Shown in pieces: positions 1 to 7,087 of a stretch of DNA of 64,000 bases. The notes below the pieces were generated by a model. That model was not told where the DNA came from. It saw only the letters and a program-made list of their open reading frames with translations, and made no database searches. How positions within the stretch are numbered: position 1 is the stretch's first letter; every line of letters starts with the position of its first letter. The DNA lies in assembly GCA_023398575.1 (NCBI GenBank), contig JAEWSC010000026.1, positions 28,037 to 92,036 on the forward strand, in the 5' to 3' direction. A program made the translations under genes and the position numbers. The stretch comes from Bacillota bacterium. GTDB lineage: Bacteria > Bacillota > Clostridia > Christensenellales > Aristaeellaceae.

Positions 1-141
1 GAAAATATCAGTGCAGCTACAGTTAACTTGAAAAGCCCGGTGATCATAAATTTTAAAGAGCGCCTGGGCATGCAGGTGATGCTGGAAAATGCAGATTATC
101 CTGTCCGCTTTCGCCTGTTCGACCAGGAAAGGGCGGGATGA
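1..141 (+). CDS. fliW: FliW, flagellar assembly factor, C-terminal 46 residues (5' end outside window)
   Basis: The reading frame is open from base 1 and ends at a TGA at 139-141. The visible residues (ATVNLKSPVIIN, then RLGMQVMLENADYPVRF) match the conserved end of FliW. FliW is a small cytoplasmic protein that binds either flagellin or the translational repressor CsrA. When flagellin is bound, CsrA is free and represses flagellin translation. The stop codon overlaps the csrA start by four bases (ATGA at 138-141), so the two are translationally coupled. Only the tail is visible, so length and start cannot be judged, but the family call is supported by the csrA and flagellin neighbours. Confidence 0.85.
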   Translation, partial: ENISAATVNLKSPVIINFKERLGMQVMLENADYPVRFRLFDQERAG

Positions 142-374
142 GCATGCTGGTAATCACAAGGCAGCCGGGAGATAGCTTTACCATTGGAGATGATGTTAAG
201 GTTATTATTCTGGAGGTCAATGGTGACAAGATCAAGATAGGGATCGAAGCCCCGCGAAGCGTGCGTATTATGCGCAGCGAAGTCATGGATACGGAAAAGA
301 GCAACCTGGAGGCTGATCTTTCCGGCGGAGCACAGGCATTAGAGGTACTTAAGACTAAACTTTCTTCAAAATAA
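138..374 (+). CDS. csrA: CsrA, carbon storage / flagellin translational regulator
   Basis: 78 codons (76 if translation starts at the second ATG, 144, which gives the usual MLVITR beginning). The protein has the CsrA strand pattern: MLVITRQPGDSFTIGDD, then VKVIILEVNGDKIKIGIEAP and the RNA-binding edge VRIMRSEV. CsrA dimers bind GGA motifs in mRNA hairpin loops or Shine-Dalgarno sites and block translation. The target is very likely the flagellin mRNA just downstream, whose leaders carry GGA-loop hairpins (464-483 and 1383-1400). It overlaps fliW by ATGA, and a SigD-type promoter for flagellin starts inside its last codons (356-382). The family call is firm; the choice between the two starts is open. 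Confidence 0.95.
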   Translation: MSMLVITRQPGDSFTIGDDVKVIILEVNGDKIKIGIEAPRSVRIMRSEVMDTEKSNLEADLSGGAQALEVLKTKLSSK

Positions 375-382
375 GCCGAAGT
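356..382 (+). promoter_or_regulatory. SigD (sigma-28) type promoter for the flagellin genes
   Basis: TAAA at 356-359, 15 bases, then GCCGAAGT at 375-382. The SigD consensus of Firmicutes is TAAA, N14-16, GCCGATAT, so the -35 box and the GCCGA core match exactly. It lies across the csrA stop codon. Transcription would start near 390, giving a leader of about 120 nt that contains the GGA-loop hairpin. Confidence 0.7.
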
Positions 383-463
383 ATTATTTGTCCGGGTTTG
401 TACCTGTTCCATCGTGCATAAGCCATTTGCAGCGTACGCGCAAGTGAGCTTTGCAAATAGAAC

Positions 464-483
464 TGCGGAAATGGATTTCCGCA
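464..483 (+). promoter_or_regulatory. GGA-loop hairpin in flagellin 1 leader, candidate CsrA site
   Basis: TGCGGAAAT (464-472), GG, ATTTCCGCA (475-483) is a perfect 9-bp inverted repeat. Allowing a realistic loop, GGA is presented at the tip. It ends 11 nt before the ribosome site AAGGAGG (495-501), which itself contains a second GGA. In Bacillus, CsrA represses hag with one upstream hairpin site and one site overlapping the Shine-Dalgarno sequence; the layout here is the same. Confidence 0.65.
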
Positions 484-510
484 GAACAAAATTCAAGGAG
501 GAAATACCCC

Positions 511-1341
511 ATGCGTATCAGTCACAACATCTCAGCCATGAACACCTACCGGCAGTACAACACGAACACCGTCGCAACCAACCGTTCCATGGAAAAGCTA
601 TCCAGCGGTTCCCGGATCAATCGTGCCGCGGACGATGCGGCCGGCCTGTCCATTTCTGAAAAAATGCGCAGCCAAATCAAAGGCCTGACCCAGGCTACCC
701 GCAACGCGCAAGATGGCGTATCCCTTTTGCAGACGGCGGAAGGTGCTCTCAACGAAGTGTCCGACATGCTCGTTCGGTTGAAGGAACTGTCCGTTCAAGT
801 GCAAAACGGCACCTACAGCACAACCGACCAGGCCAACATTGGTTCGGAAATGTCAGCCTTGGGCACAGCAATTGAGGACATTTTCACGAATACCAAATTC
901 AATGGCATTGAGGTTTTCAATACCACCACAACAATCGCTTACGGCGAAGGTGCTGATCAAGATGTGACCATTGCGAAGGCAGAACTGGGTGTCGACACAA
1001 CAGTCAGCGATGTAGACAATTTGGTGACCTTGACGCAGGCTGCTGATAACAACTATACCAACGCAGTGCTAGTTGAATCGGCGGATGTCGAGGGTGCAAT
1101 TACCCAGATCAATACCTTGCGTGCGACCTATGGCGCCCAGCAGAACCAATTGGAGCATGCCTCCAACAACATGGCAACCACCAAGGAAAACCTGCAGGCT
1201 GCCGAGTCCCGCGTACGCGATGTGGATATGGCAGAAGAGATGATGTCCTACACCAAGAACAACATCCTGCTGCAGGCCGCTCAGGCAATGCTGGCTCAGG
1301 CCAATTCCCAGCCCCAGGGTGTTCTCCAGCTGCTGCAATAA
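511..1341 (+). CDS. hag: Flagellin 1
   Basis: 276-residue flagellin. The ATG at 511 follows AAGGAGG with 9-nt spacing, and an in-frame upstream ATG (451) has no ribosome site. The N-terminal D0/D1 part (MRISHNISAMNTYRQYN, then KLSSGSRINRAADDAAGL) and the C-terminal part (RVRDVDMAEEMMSYTKNNIL, ending QGVLQLLQ) are classical flagellin. The variable D2/D3 region is very short (about residues 150-205), so this is a minimal filament protein close to Bacillus Hag in size. It would be secreted by the flagellar type III apparatus with FliS as chaperone. It is followed 88 bp later by an almost identical copy, differing mainly around residues 136-210. Expression is probably SigD-driven and CsrA-controlled. 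Confidence 0.97.
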   Translation: MRISHNISAMNTYRQYNTNTVATNRSMEKLSSGSRINRAADDAAGLSISEKMRSQIKGLTQATRNAQDGVSLLQTAEGALNEVSDMLVRLKELSVQVQNGTYSTTDQANIGSEMSALGTAIEDIFTNTKFNGIEVFNTTTTIAYGEGADQDVTIAKAELGVDTTVSDVDNLVTLTQAADNNYTNAVLVESADVEGAITQINTLRATYGAQQNQLEHASNNMATTKENLQAAESRVRDVDMAEEMMSYTKNNILLQAAQAMLAQANSQPQGVLQLLQ

Positions 1342-1382
1342 TAGAGCAGCTTAAATCTGTAATCCTAATTTTTTGAAAACTG

Positions 1383-1400
1383 TGGGGAAAGGATTCCCTA
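1383..1400 (+). promoter_or_regulatory. GGA-loop hairpin in flagellin 2 leader, candidate CsrA site
   Basis: GGGAA (1385-1389), loop AGGA (1390-1393), TTCCC (1394-1398), extended by a G-U and a U-A pair to 1383/1400. The tip is exactly AGGA. It ends 13 nt before AAGGAGG (1414-1420), matching the arrangement before flagellin 1, although the stem sequence is different. Confidence 0.6.
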
Positions 1401-1429
1401 GAGCACATAATTCAAGGAGGAATTAATCC

Positions 1430-2260
1430 ATGCGTATCAGTCACAATATCTCGGCTATGAACACCTACCGGCAGTACAACACGAACACCGTTGCTACCAA
1501 CCGTTCCATGGAAAAGCTATCCAGCGGCTCCCGTATCAACCGTGCCGCGGACGATGCGGCTGGTCTGTCCATTTCTGAAAAAATGCGCAGCCAGATCAAA
1601 GGCCTGACTCAGGCTACCCGCAACGCGCAAGATGGCGTATCCCTTTTGCAGACTGCAGAAGGCGCTCTCAATGAAGTGTCTGACATGCTCGTTCGGTTGA
1701 AGGAACTGTCCGTTCAAGTGCAAAACGGCACCTACAGCACAACCGACCAGGCGAACATTGGTTCGGAAATGTCAGCTTTGGGCACAGCAATTGAGGACAT
1801 TTTCGAGAATACCAAGTTCAATGGCATTGAGGTTTTCAACACCACAACAGCAATCGCCTACGGCGAAGGTGCTGATCAAGATGTCACCATCGCGAAGGCG
1901 GAATTGGGTGTCGACACAACGGTTGGCGATGTAAATACATTGGTTGGCTTGACGCAGGCTGCCGATAACGACTATGCTGCCGCAGTGCTAGTTGAGTCGT
2001 CGAATGTCGAGGATGCGATCACCCAAATCAATACCTTGCGCGCGACCTACGGTGCCCAGCAGAACCAATTGGAGCATGCTTCCAACAACATGGCTACCAC
2101 CAAAGAAAACCTGCAGGCAGCAGAATCCCGCGTACGCGATGTGGATATGGCAGAAGAGATGATGTCCTACACCAAGAACAACATCCTGTTGCAGGCCGCT
2201 CAGGCAATGTTGGCTCAAGCCAACTCTCAGCCCCAGGGCGTGCTGCAGCTTCTGCAGTAA
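1430..2260 (+). CDS. hag: Flagellin 2 (tandem paralogue)
   Basis: 276 residues, same length as the upstream copy, with ATG 9 nt after AAGGAGG. The first 135 and last 65 residues are essentially identical to flagellin 1, also at DNA level. Differences cluster in the middle: FENTKF for FTNTKF, TTTAIAYG for TTTTIAYG, and changes in the stretch around residues 178-208. No separate SigD box was found between the copies, so it may be co-transcribed with flagellin 1, but it has its own leader hairpin and ribosome site. Two flagellins could mix in one filament or vary surface antigenicity. The near-identical ends suggest recent duplication or ongoing gene conversion. Confidence 0.97.
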   Translation: MRISHNISAMNTYRQYNTNTVATNRSMEKLSSGSRINRAADDAAGLSISEKMRSQIKGLTQATRNAQDGVSLLQTAEGALNEVSDMLVRLKELSVQVQNGTYSTTDQANIGSEMSALGTAIEDIFENTKFNGIEVFNTTTAIAYGEGADQDVTIAKAELGVDTTVGDVNTLVGLTQAADNDYAAAVLVESSNVEDAITQINTLRATYGAQQNQLEHASNNMATTKENLQAAESRVRDVDMAEEMMSYTKNNILLQAAQAMLAQANSQPQGVLQLLQ

Positions 2261-2272
2261 GCCTTTAGCAGT

Positions 2273-2339
2273 CCGTACAGCAATACATACTAAGTTACCG
2301 GGGCTTGCGGCCTAATGATTTAGTATGTAGGCTGTATGG
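2273..2339 (+). repeat. Long imperfect inverted repeat at the flagellin 2 mRNA 3' end
   Basis: Outer arms CCGTACAGC (2273-2281) and GCTGTATGG (2331-2339, one G-U pair) and inner arms ACATACTAA (2285-2293) and TTAGTATGT (2320-2328) enclose a GC-rich loop. There is no T run after it, so it may stabilise the mRNA end or form a structured element rather than act as an intrinsic terminator. Confidence 0.5.
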
Positions 2340-2452
2340 GTAATCATATCGGGTCAATATAGCAAAGCACAACGGTAACCTGTCTACGGTATACATTTTG
2401 CCCGTCCTACGGAAGAAATGCAGCAATAATGCTTTGCGGCAAGATTTTCGTA

Positions 2453-2481
2453 TGGACGGGAATTGGTTTTTACTGTATAAT
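2453..2481 (+). promoter_or_regulatory. SigA-type promoter upstream of the HD-GYP gene
   Basis: TGGACG (2453-2458), 17-bp spacer, TATAAT (2476-2481). The -10 is perfect and the -35 matches four of six positions. The leader to the ATG at 2631 would be about 140 nt. Confidence 0.5.
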
Positions 2482-2630
2482 AATGTCGATTCAAAGCATT
2501 TTGTGCATGATATTTCGTGTTTTTGTTTACAATCAGCTTTGATAGTCCAAATGATATATGATGCAATGCTAAATTGCGTTAAGCTAGACCAGCTTGAGTA
2601 TTAATTCTTGATAATAGACGGAATGGTGTT

Positions 2631-3713
2631 ATGCTGTTTGTAAAGCCTCAGAATTTGAAGCCTGGCATGATATTGTCAATGGACCTGCAAGGATCGCATG
2701 GAGAACTGTTGCTTCCCTGCGGTCACGTTTTGTCTGCATCCAATATTGCAAAGATTCAAATAGCTGAGCACGAAGGCGCGTACATCGTCGATTGTGACGC
2801 CGATTTGACAGACGATATGGGTTTGCTCAGCAAGCGCTTGCGCTATAATGCAGTTAACGCACTAAAGACCTTTTTTATGCATGTGGAAGGCGGAAACGAG
2901 GATGGACAAAAGAGCACATTTCTATCGCTCCGCCATTACCTGGAGTTAATTATTCAGGAGCTTACAGCCAATAAAAACGCCTTGGTGAACATGGCTGATA
3001 TTAAGATTTTTGACGAATATACGTATTTCCACTGTGTAAATGTTGCTTCTTTGTCTATTTTGCAGGGTATGTCGCTGGGAATGAATCAGCGCAAGCTGTA
3101 TAAGCTTGGCATGGGTGCACTGCTGCATGATATCGGCAAGGTGTTTATTGCCAAAGACATTATCAGCAAGCCTGGTGCTTTAACTGATACGGAATACGAG
3201 CAGATGAAGCAGCACAGTACCTTGGGCAGCGATTATTTACGAAAGCAGTGGGAGATGCCTTCCGAATCAATTGTGGCTGTTCTTACGCATCACGAGCGCT
3301 ATGATGGTACGGGATATCCGTTACGATTGCCATCCAGTAAGCAAACGCAGGAAGGAAAGATAATAGCAGTCAGTGATGTTTATGATGCTTTAACCTCGCA
3401 GCGGCCTTACCGCGTTGCTCTTTCTCCTTCTGAGGCAATTGAGCATGTTATGGGGAATTCCGGCTCATTGTTTGATCCTGAAATTGTTACGACGTTCATG
3501 AAAAGAATTGTCCCATATCCTATTGGCAGCAGGGTAATGCTTAGCAATGGCCTGCGGGGGATAGTGGTGCAAAACAATTCAAACGGACTGATGCGGCCAA
3601 CCATCCAGGTCATACGGACCAATGAGCATGGAATCAATAGTGTCACAGAGGTTGTAGATCTATTCAATGACCCGCGTATGCTGAACGTAACGGTCATCGG
3701 TTTTGACAAATAA
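2631..3713 (+). CDS. HD-GYP domain phosphodiesterase (probable cyclic-di-GMP hydrolase)
   Basis: 360 residues. An N-terminal part (about 1-120) of the kind often found before HD-GYP domains precedes the catalytic domain at about 125-300. Metal-site residues are visible: H134, HDIGK (166-170), H195, HH (220-221), and the GTGYP signature at 226-230. HD-GYP proteins degrade cyclic-di-GMP and favour motility. A C-terminal tail of about 55 residues follows. There is no membrane segment, so it is cytoplasmic. It is followed 29 bp later by a single-domain CheY, probably in the same transcript, and lies within a flagellar region. The substrate is inferred from the family, not shown. Confidence 0.9.
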   Translation: MLFVKPQNLKPGMILSMDLQGSHGELLLPCGHVLSASNIAKIQIAEHEGAYIVDCDADLTDDMGLLSKRLRYNAVNALKTFFMHVEGGNEDGQKSTFLSLRHYLELIIQELTANKNALVNMADIKIFDEYTYFHCVNVASLSILQGMSLGMNQRKLYKLGMGALLHDIGKVFIAKDIISKPGALTDTEYEQMKQHSTLGSDYLRKQWEMPSESIVAVLTHHERYDGTGYPLRLPSSKQTQEGKIIAVSDVYDALTSQRPYRVALSPSEAIEHVMGNSGSLFDPEIVTTFMKRIVPYPIGSRVMLSNGLRGIVVQNNSNGLMRPTIQVIRTNEHGINSVTEVVDLFNDPRMLNVTVIGFDK

Positions 3714-3742
3714 GCAGCACAAAGGATAGGGGAGGTTTTTTC

Positions 3743-4108
3743 ATGATTCGTGTATTGGTTGTTGATGATGCTGCATTCATGCGCCTGGCCATCAAAAATG
3801 TTCTGTCTAAGAATGGTTTTTTGGTAATTGATGAGGCAAAAAATGGGCAGGAAGCGGTTGAAAAGTATATCGCTTTGAGACCTGACATCGTTACAATGGA
3901 TATAACGATGCCGGATATGACGGGTATCGATGCGCTTAAGGGCATTCGTGCCATTGATCCTACAGCCAAGGTGGTTATGATTTCTGCCATGGGCCAGGAA
4001 ACCATGGTAAAAGAGGCAATCATAAACGGTGCTAAGTCTTTTATTGTTAAGCCCTTTAAAGAAGAGCATATTACGCAAACGCTTTTGAAAATCGCTTCGG
4101 GGCACTAA
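3743..4108 (+). CDS. cheY: CheY-type single-domain response regulator
   Basis: 121 residues, a bare receiver domain. Acidic pocket D8/D9, phospho-acceptor D53 (in IVTMDITMP), switch S81 and K103 (VKPF) are all present. There is no output domain, as in CheY, which binds the flagellar switch when phosphorylated. The ribosome site GGGGAGG lies 8 nt upstream of the ATG at 3743. It sits between an HD-GYP gene and the convergent fliD-motB operon, which supports a motility role. The histidine kinase that feeds it is not in this window. Confidence 0.85.
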   Translation: MIRVLVVDDAAFMRLAIKNVLSKNGFLVIDEAKNGQEAVEKYIALRPDIVTMDITMPDMTGIDALKGIRAIDPTAKVVMISAMGQETMVKEAIINGAKSFIVKPFKEEHITQTLLKIASGH

Positions 4109-4239
4109 GTGGTATCTGACTATGTGTAGAGATATATGACCTTTGGTGCTTCATTACTGCAATGGGAAGCACAAAGCCTTGCATATCTGTACACTTTGTT
4201 CTGCAAGCATACTGTATATATTGTTTTTGAGGTAAAAAC

Positions 4240-4275
4240 AAGCTGGCACAATTGGTAGTAACCAAGTGTCAGCTT
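4240..4275 (-). terminator. Terminator of the fliD-motB operon
   Basis: AAGCTGGCAC (4240-4249) pairs with GTGTCAGCTT (4266-4275, one G-U), with an inner TTGGT/ACCAA pair (4252-4265) and loop AGTA. On the minus strand the stem is followed by GTTTTTA. It lies 85 bp beyond the motB stop. Confidence 0.75.
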
Positions 4276-4360
4276 ATGTGTTTATTATGAATCAGGATAT
4301 CTATTCACATGTGTGATGCCACTCAGACACCATCTACCGAATATTTTCTACCTTGTGGTC

Positions 4361-5236
4361 TTAATTTGTTGAACGCAGAAGTCTTGATAGGCGAATTTCA
4401 ACACGTCTGTTTTGAGCGAGCTGCTCTTCTTGATCACCTTCGACGTACAACTGGTTGCATGAATAACCGGTTACTGATAGTTTTTCTTGTGGAAGATCGC
4501 ATTGTTGAACCAAATATCGAAGCACTGTTAATGCTCTGTCAGTAGATAAATCCCAAGAAAAAAGATTGGTTTTTGTTGGAGGATCCTTTGATACTTTTGC
4601 AGTATGTCCGCTGATATCGATTCCACCGATTAGATCATATGAGTCAAGTATTACACTGCTAATGTTTTTGATGATAGGATATCCGCTTGACTTTAACTCG
4701 GCAGAATCTGGGTAGAAAAATACACCTTCCCGAAAGCGAACATAGATGATATCGTTTTTCATTTCAACATTCACTTGATCAGAATAGCCCTTCTGTTCAA
4801 GCAAGAGGTTAATCTTTTCGAATAGTTCGCTATATTCTTCCAATGTTACATCATCCAAATTTCCAGGGGATGCTTCAGGGGTCGCTGTCGTTGAAGTGTT
4901 TGGTGATGCGGAAGGAGTTGCATCCGGTGAAATTGATCCAGAAGGTTCTGGTGTTGGAGTAGCGCTAAACTCATCCATTGGTATTGCATCCGGATCAGTT
5001 TGTATGTATTGCGATAATGTGTTCGGACCAGGAGTCACCGTGATTATTTCAGTTGTCGTACCTAGAAAGGTTTGCGCAAAACTTGATGTTAACTGTTGGA
5101 ACTTCTGAAGGTCAATAACGCTCATAATATATAAAAGCATAAAGAATACCAGCAGGTTATTCATAAGGTCTGCATATGTGGTAATCCATTGACCTGTGGC
5201 AATTTTTGATTCGTTTGCTGAGGAACGTTTACCCAT
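4361..5236 (-). CDS. motB: MotB, flagellar stator protein with peptidoglycan-binding OmpA domain
   Basis: 291 residues from ATG 5236, which follows AAGGAG with 9-nt spacing; a TTG three codons earlier would overlap the ribosome site. The N-terminus carries the single MotB helix with the proton/ion-binding aspartate in the motif TTYADLMNNLLVFFMLL. A Thr/Ser/Pro-rich linker (about residues 75-125, with repeated TP/SP pairs) is longer than usual. An OmpA-like domain follows, with VFFYPDSAELKSSG, IDISGHTAK and QNRRVEIRLS. It anchors the MotA/MotB stator to the cell wall. It follows motA by 64 bp. The family call is firm; the ion used cannot be read. Confidence 0.95.
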   Translation of the reverse strand: MGKRSSANESKIATGQWITTYADLMNNLLVFFMLLYIMSVIDLQKFQQLTSSFAQTFLGTTTEIITVTPGPNTLSQYIQTDPDAIPMDEFSATPTPEPSGSISPDATPSASPNTSTTATPEASPGNLDDVTLEEYSELFEKINLLLEQKGYSDQVNVEMKNDIIYVRFREGVFFYPDSAELKSSGYPIIKNISSVILDSYDLIGGIDISGHTAKVSKDPPTKTNLFSWDLSTDRALTVLRYLVQQCDLPQEKLSVTGYSCNQLYVEGDQEEQLAQNRRVEIRLSRLLRSTN

Positions 5237-5300
5237 GCTGATCAACTCCTTGTCTTCAGCATCGTAAGCAGAATTACCTACGGCTGTCTATGTGTGTTGG

Positions 5301-6131
5301 TTACGAGGATTGATCTGCATTCGTATCTTTGCCTTGCTTTGCCTGCTTGGCTTGTTTGGCCGAACCACCCAATACTAAATAAGATGATAGCTGCTCTTGC
5401 AAGAGCCTGGGATTAACACCGTTTCGGATGGAGCAAACGGCCTCAATGATCATTTCTTTTTCAAGACGGTAAATAGATAGACGGCTACGGAGTTTGGTAG
5501 CAGCCGGCAAAAAGAAAAGATTCGCAACCAAACTGCCATACAAGGTGGTAATGAAGGCAACACCGATCGCTTTGGTCAGTGCGGAAGGATCATCCATACC
5601 CGCCGACAAAAGCTGAATCAAACCAACGATGGTGCCAATCATGCCGAACGCAGGTGCGAAGGCGCCTAAAGTTTCAAACATACTAATATTAATGCTTTTA
5701 CTTTGCTCGTACACATAAATATCGTTTTGCAAGATGTCGTTAATCTTTTCCGGGTCGGTACCATCTACTATCATCAAGATACCACGTTTTAAGAATGGGT
5801 CAATTTTTTTCTCATCTTCCATAACAGCTTTTTCAAGGCTTAACAGTCCATTTTGCCTTGCTGTTTTCGACAGGGCTACTAATTGGTCAATCGTTTTGCT
5901 GATGGTTGATTTGGGGCTTCGAAAAACTTCAATAATCAGCCGGGGGAATTGCGATACCTGACCGAAACCATATGCTACGAGAACCGCACCTATTGAGCCG
6001 CCGATGGTAATGACGAACGCACTTAACATCCACAGAGCCCTTAATGAGCCCCAGTTCCCAGTGTCCATTACATAACCAACAGCAATGCTTCCTGCGGCAA
6101 TTATGAGACCAACAATACTTGCGATATCCAT
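5301..6131 (-). CDS. motA: MotA, flagellar stator channel protein
   Basis: 276 residues with four membrane helices (about 5-25, 33-55, 150-172, 183-205). The conserved MotA region PAFGMIGTIVGLIQLL and the following ALTKAIGVAFITTLYGSLVAN are intact, and the cytoplasmic loop carries the acidic/basic patch that contacts FliG. The C-terminus ends in a short Lys/Gln run (KQAKQAKQGK). It forms the stator with MotB downstream. It begins 43 bp after the flagellar chaperone gene, so fliD-fliS-chaperone-motA-motB reads as one operon. Confidence 0.96.
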   Translation of the reverse strand: MDIASIVGLIIAAGSIAVGYVMDTGNWGSLRALWMLSAFVITIGGSIGAVLVAYGFGQVSQFPRLIIEVFRSPKSTISKTIDQLVALSKTARQNGLLSLEKAVMEDEKKIDPFLKRGILMIVDGTDPEKINDILQNDIYVYEQSKSINISMFETLGAFAPAFGMIGTIVGLIQLLSAGMDDPSALTKAIGVAFITTLYGSLVANLFFLPAATKLRSRLSIYRLEKEMIIEAVCSIRNGVNPRLLQEQLSSYLVLGGSAKQAKQAKQGKDTNADQSS

Positions 6132-6174
6132 TATTTATACCCCCGGTTTCATTCCGCATAAGACAAGACCGGTG

Positions 6175-6678
6175 CTACTTTGTGCTTATATGATTGCGCA
6201 TACCGCTTGAAGCAGCATGATTGTCTGCATAGCCGCTTTGGATCTTTTTTTGCGCCTGAAGTCCGGTTAGCTGAGCTTCAATATCGGCATGAGCTGCCTG
6301 GGCTTGCGAAATCAGCTTTGCATCAAAAAGCGCGCAGTTATGAAGCAGTTTGCGCGTACGCTCCATACTGCGTGCTATACCTGATACCCAAGGCGGGAAA
6401 TCTGTTGCATGGTCATCGGATGATAATATGCTGACAATAACATTGCTGCTCTCATAATCCATGCTAGAACTCAGAGCTACAATTTCATTGCTTATCGCAT
6501 CTACTTGACTGGCCAATACGCTTCGCTGATCCAGTTTTAGATCAAATTCTGATATATCCCTGTTTTCAAGTAACTGCATTGCCTCAACGGATAAGGAAGG
6601 ATACTGCTTCAACAACTCTAAGCGTTTTTGAAGAAGCGCTTCGATTTGAAGGAGTAACGCTTCATTTGGGTGTTTCAT
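6175..6678 (-). CDS. Putative flagellar export chaperone (FlgN/FliT-like)
   Basis: 167 residues from the ATG at 6678, which overlaps the fliS stop (ATGA), so translation is coupled. The protein is mostly helical and polar, with heptad-like spacing of Leu/Ile in residues 5-90 (LLLQIEALLQKRLELLKQY), no signal peptide and no membrane segment. A small helical protein directly after fliS is usually a FliT- or FlgN-type chaperone guarding FliD or hook-associated proteins. The assignment rests mainly on position and composition, because this family is poorly conserved. A generic flagellar protein of unknown role is the alternative. Confidence 0.55.
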   Translation of the reverse strand: MKHPNEALLLQIEALLQKRLELLKQYPSLSVEAMQLLENRDISEFDLKLDQRSVLASQVDAISNEIVALSSSMDYESSNVIVSILSSDDHATDFPPWVSGIARSMERTRKLLHNCALFDAKLISQAQAAHADIEAQLTGLQAQKKIQSGYADNHAASSGMRNHISTK

Positions 6679-7067
6679 CTGGCAATTGCTCCAGGCATAC
6701 GGCTTAGACGGTCGGCTTGCTTCCATGTATCTTTAAAGTCCCGTGTCATGGCCAGCATCTTCCGCAGGATTTCAGGATCTTTTTTAAGATTGGCTTGCAC
6801 CAGTTCATCATAAATAAATTGGTACAAAGAAAAAAGATTCTGAGATATCTCCATACGCATGTCCAGGTGATCTGAGAGGAACTGGTATATGTTTTGAACG
6901 CGTACAATGGCATTGTGCGCACCGCTGATATCCTTTTGATCTATGCAGGAAATTGCCAGGTTAAGCTTTGCAACTGCATGTTCAAATAAAAGTATAATCT
7001 GTTCCCCTGGTGTCAGCGAGCCAACCGATTGCGCTTGGTATTTTTGATATTGCGCAGCCATTGTCAT
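6675..7067 (-). CDS. fliS: FliS, flagellin-specific chaperone
   Basis: 130 residues from ATG 7067, 9 nt after GGGAGG. The family pattern is clear: the Tyr/Gln start AAQYQKYQ, then LTPGEQIILLFEHAVAKLN, a helical bundle, and VQNIYQFLSDHLDMRMEISQ. FliS binds the flagellin C-terminus in the cytoplasm and delivers it to the export gate. It sits between fliD and the chaperone gene with tight spacing. Longer in-frame upstream starts would run into fliD and lack a ribosome site. Confidence 0.93.
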   Translation of the reverse strand: MTMAAQYQKYQAQSVGSLTPGEQIILLFEHAVAKLNLAISCIDQKDISGAHNAIVRVQNIYQFLSDHLDMRMEISQNLFSLYQFIYDELVQANLKKDPEILRKMLAMTRDFKDTWKQADRLSRMPGAIAR

Positions 7068-7087
7068 TTTTGTGATCCTCCCATTAA

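Larger units (their letters stand above)
2261..2630. other. 370-bp intergenic region between flagellin 2 and the HD-GYP gene
   Basis: No convincing gene. It holds a long hairpin (2273-2339) after flagellin 2 and a SigA-type promoter (2453-2481) for the next gene. The short reading frames in it lack ribosome sites and family resemblance. Confidence 0.6.

Noticed and set aside
2384..2604. Short frames between flagellin 2 and the HD-GYP gene
   Set aside because: No ribosome site or conserved pattern, and they overlap the promoter.
3407..4105. 232-codon minus-strand frame opposite the HD-GYP and cheY genes
   Set aside because: Composition is that of an antisense shadow; both plus-strand genes have intact active-site motifs.
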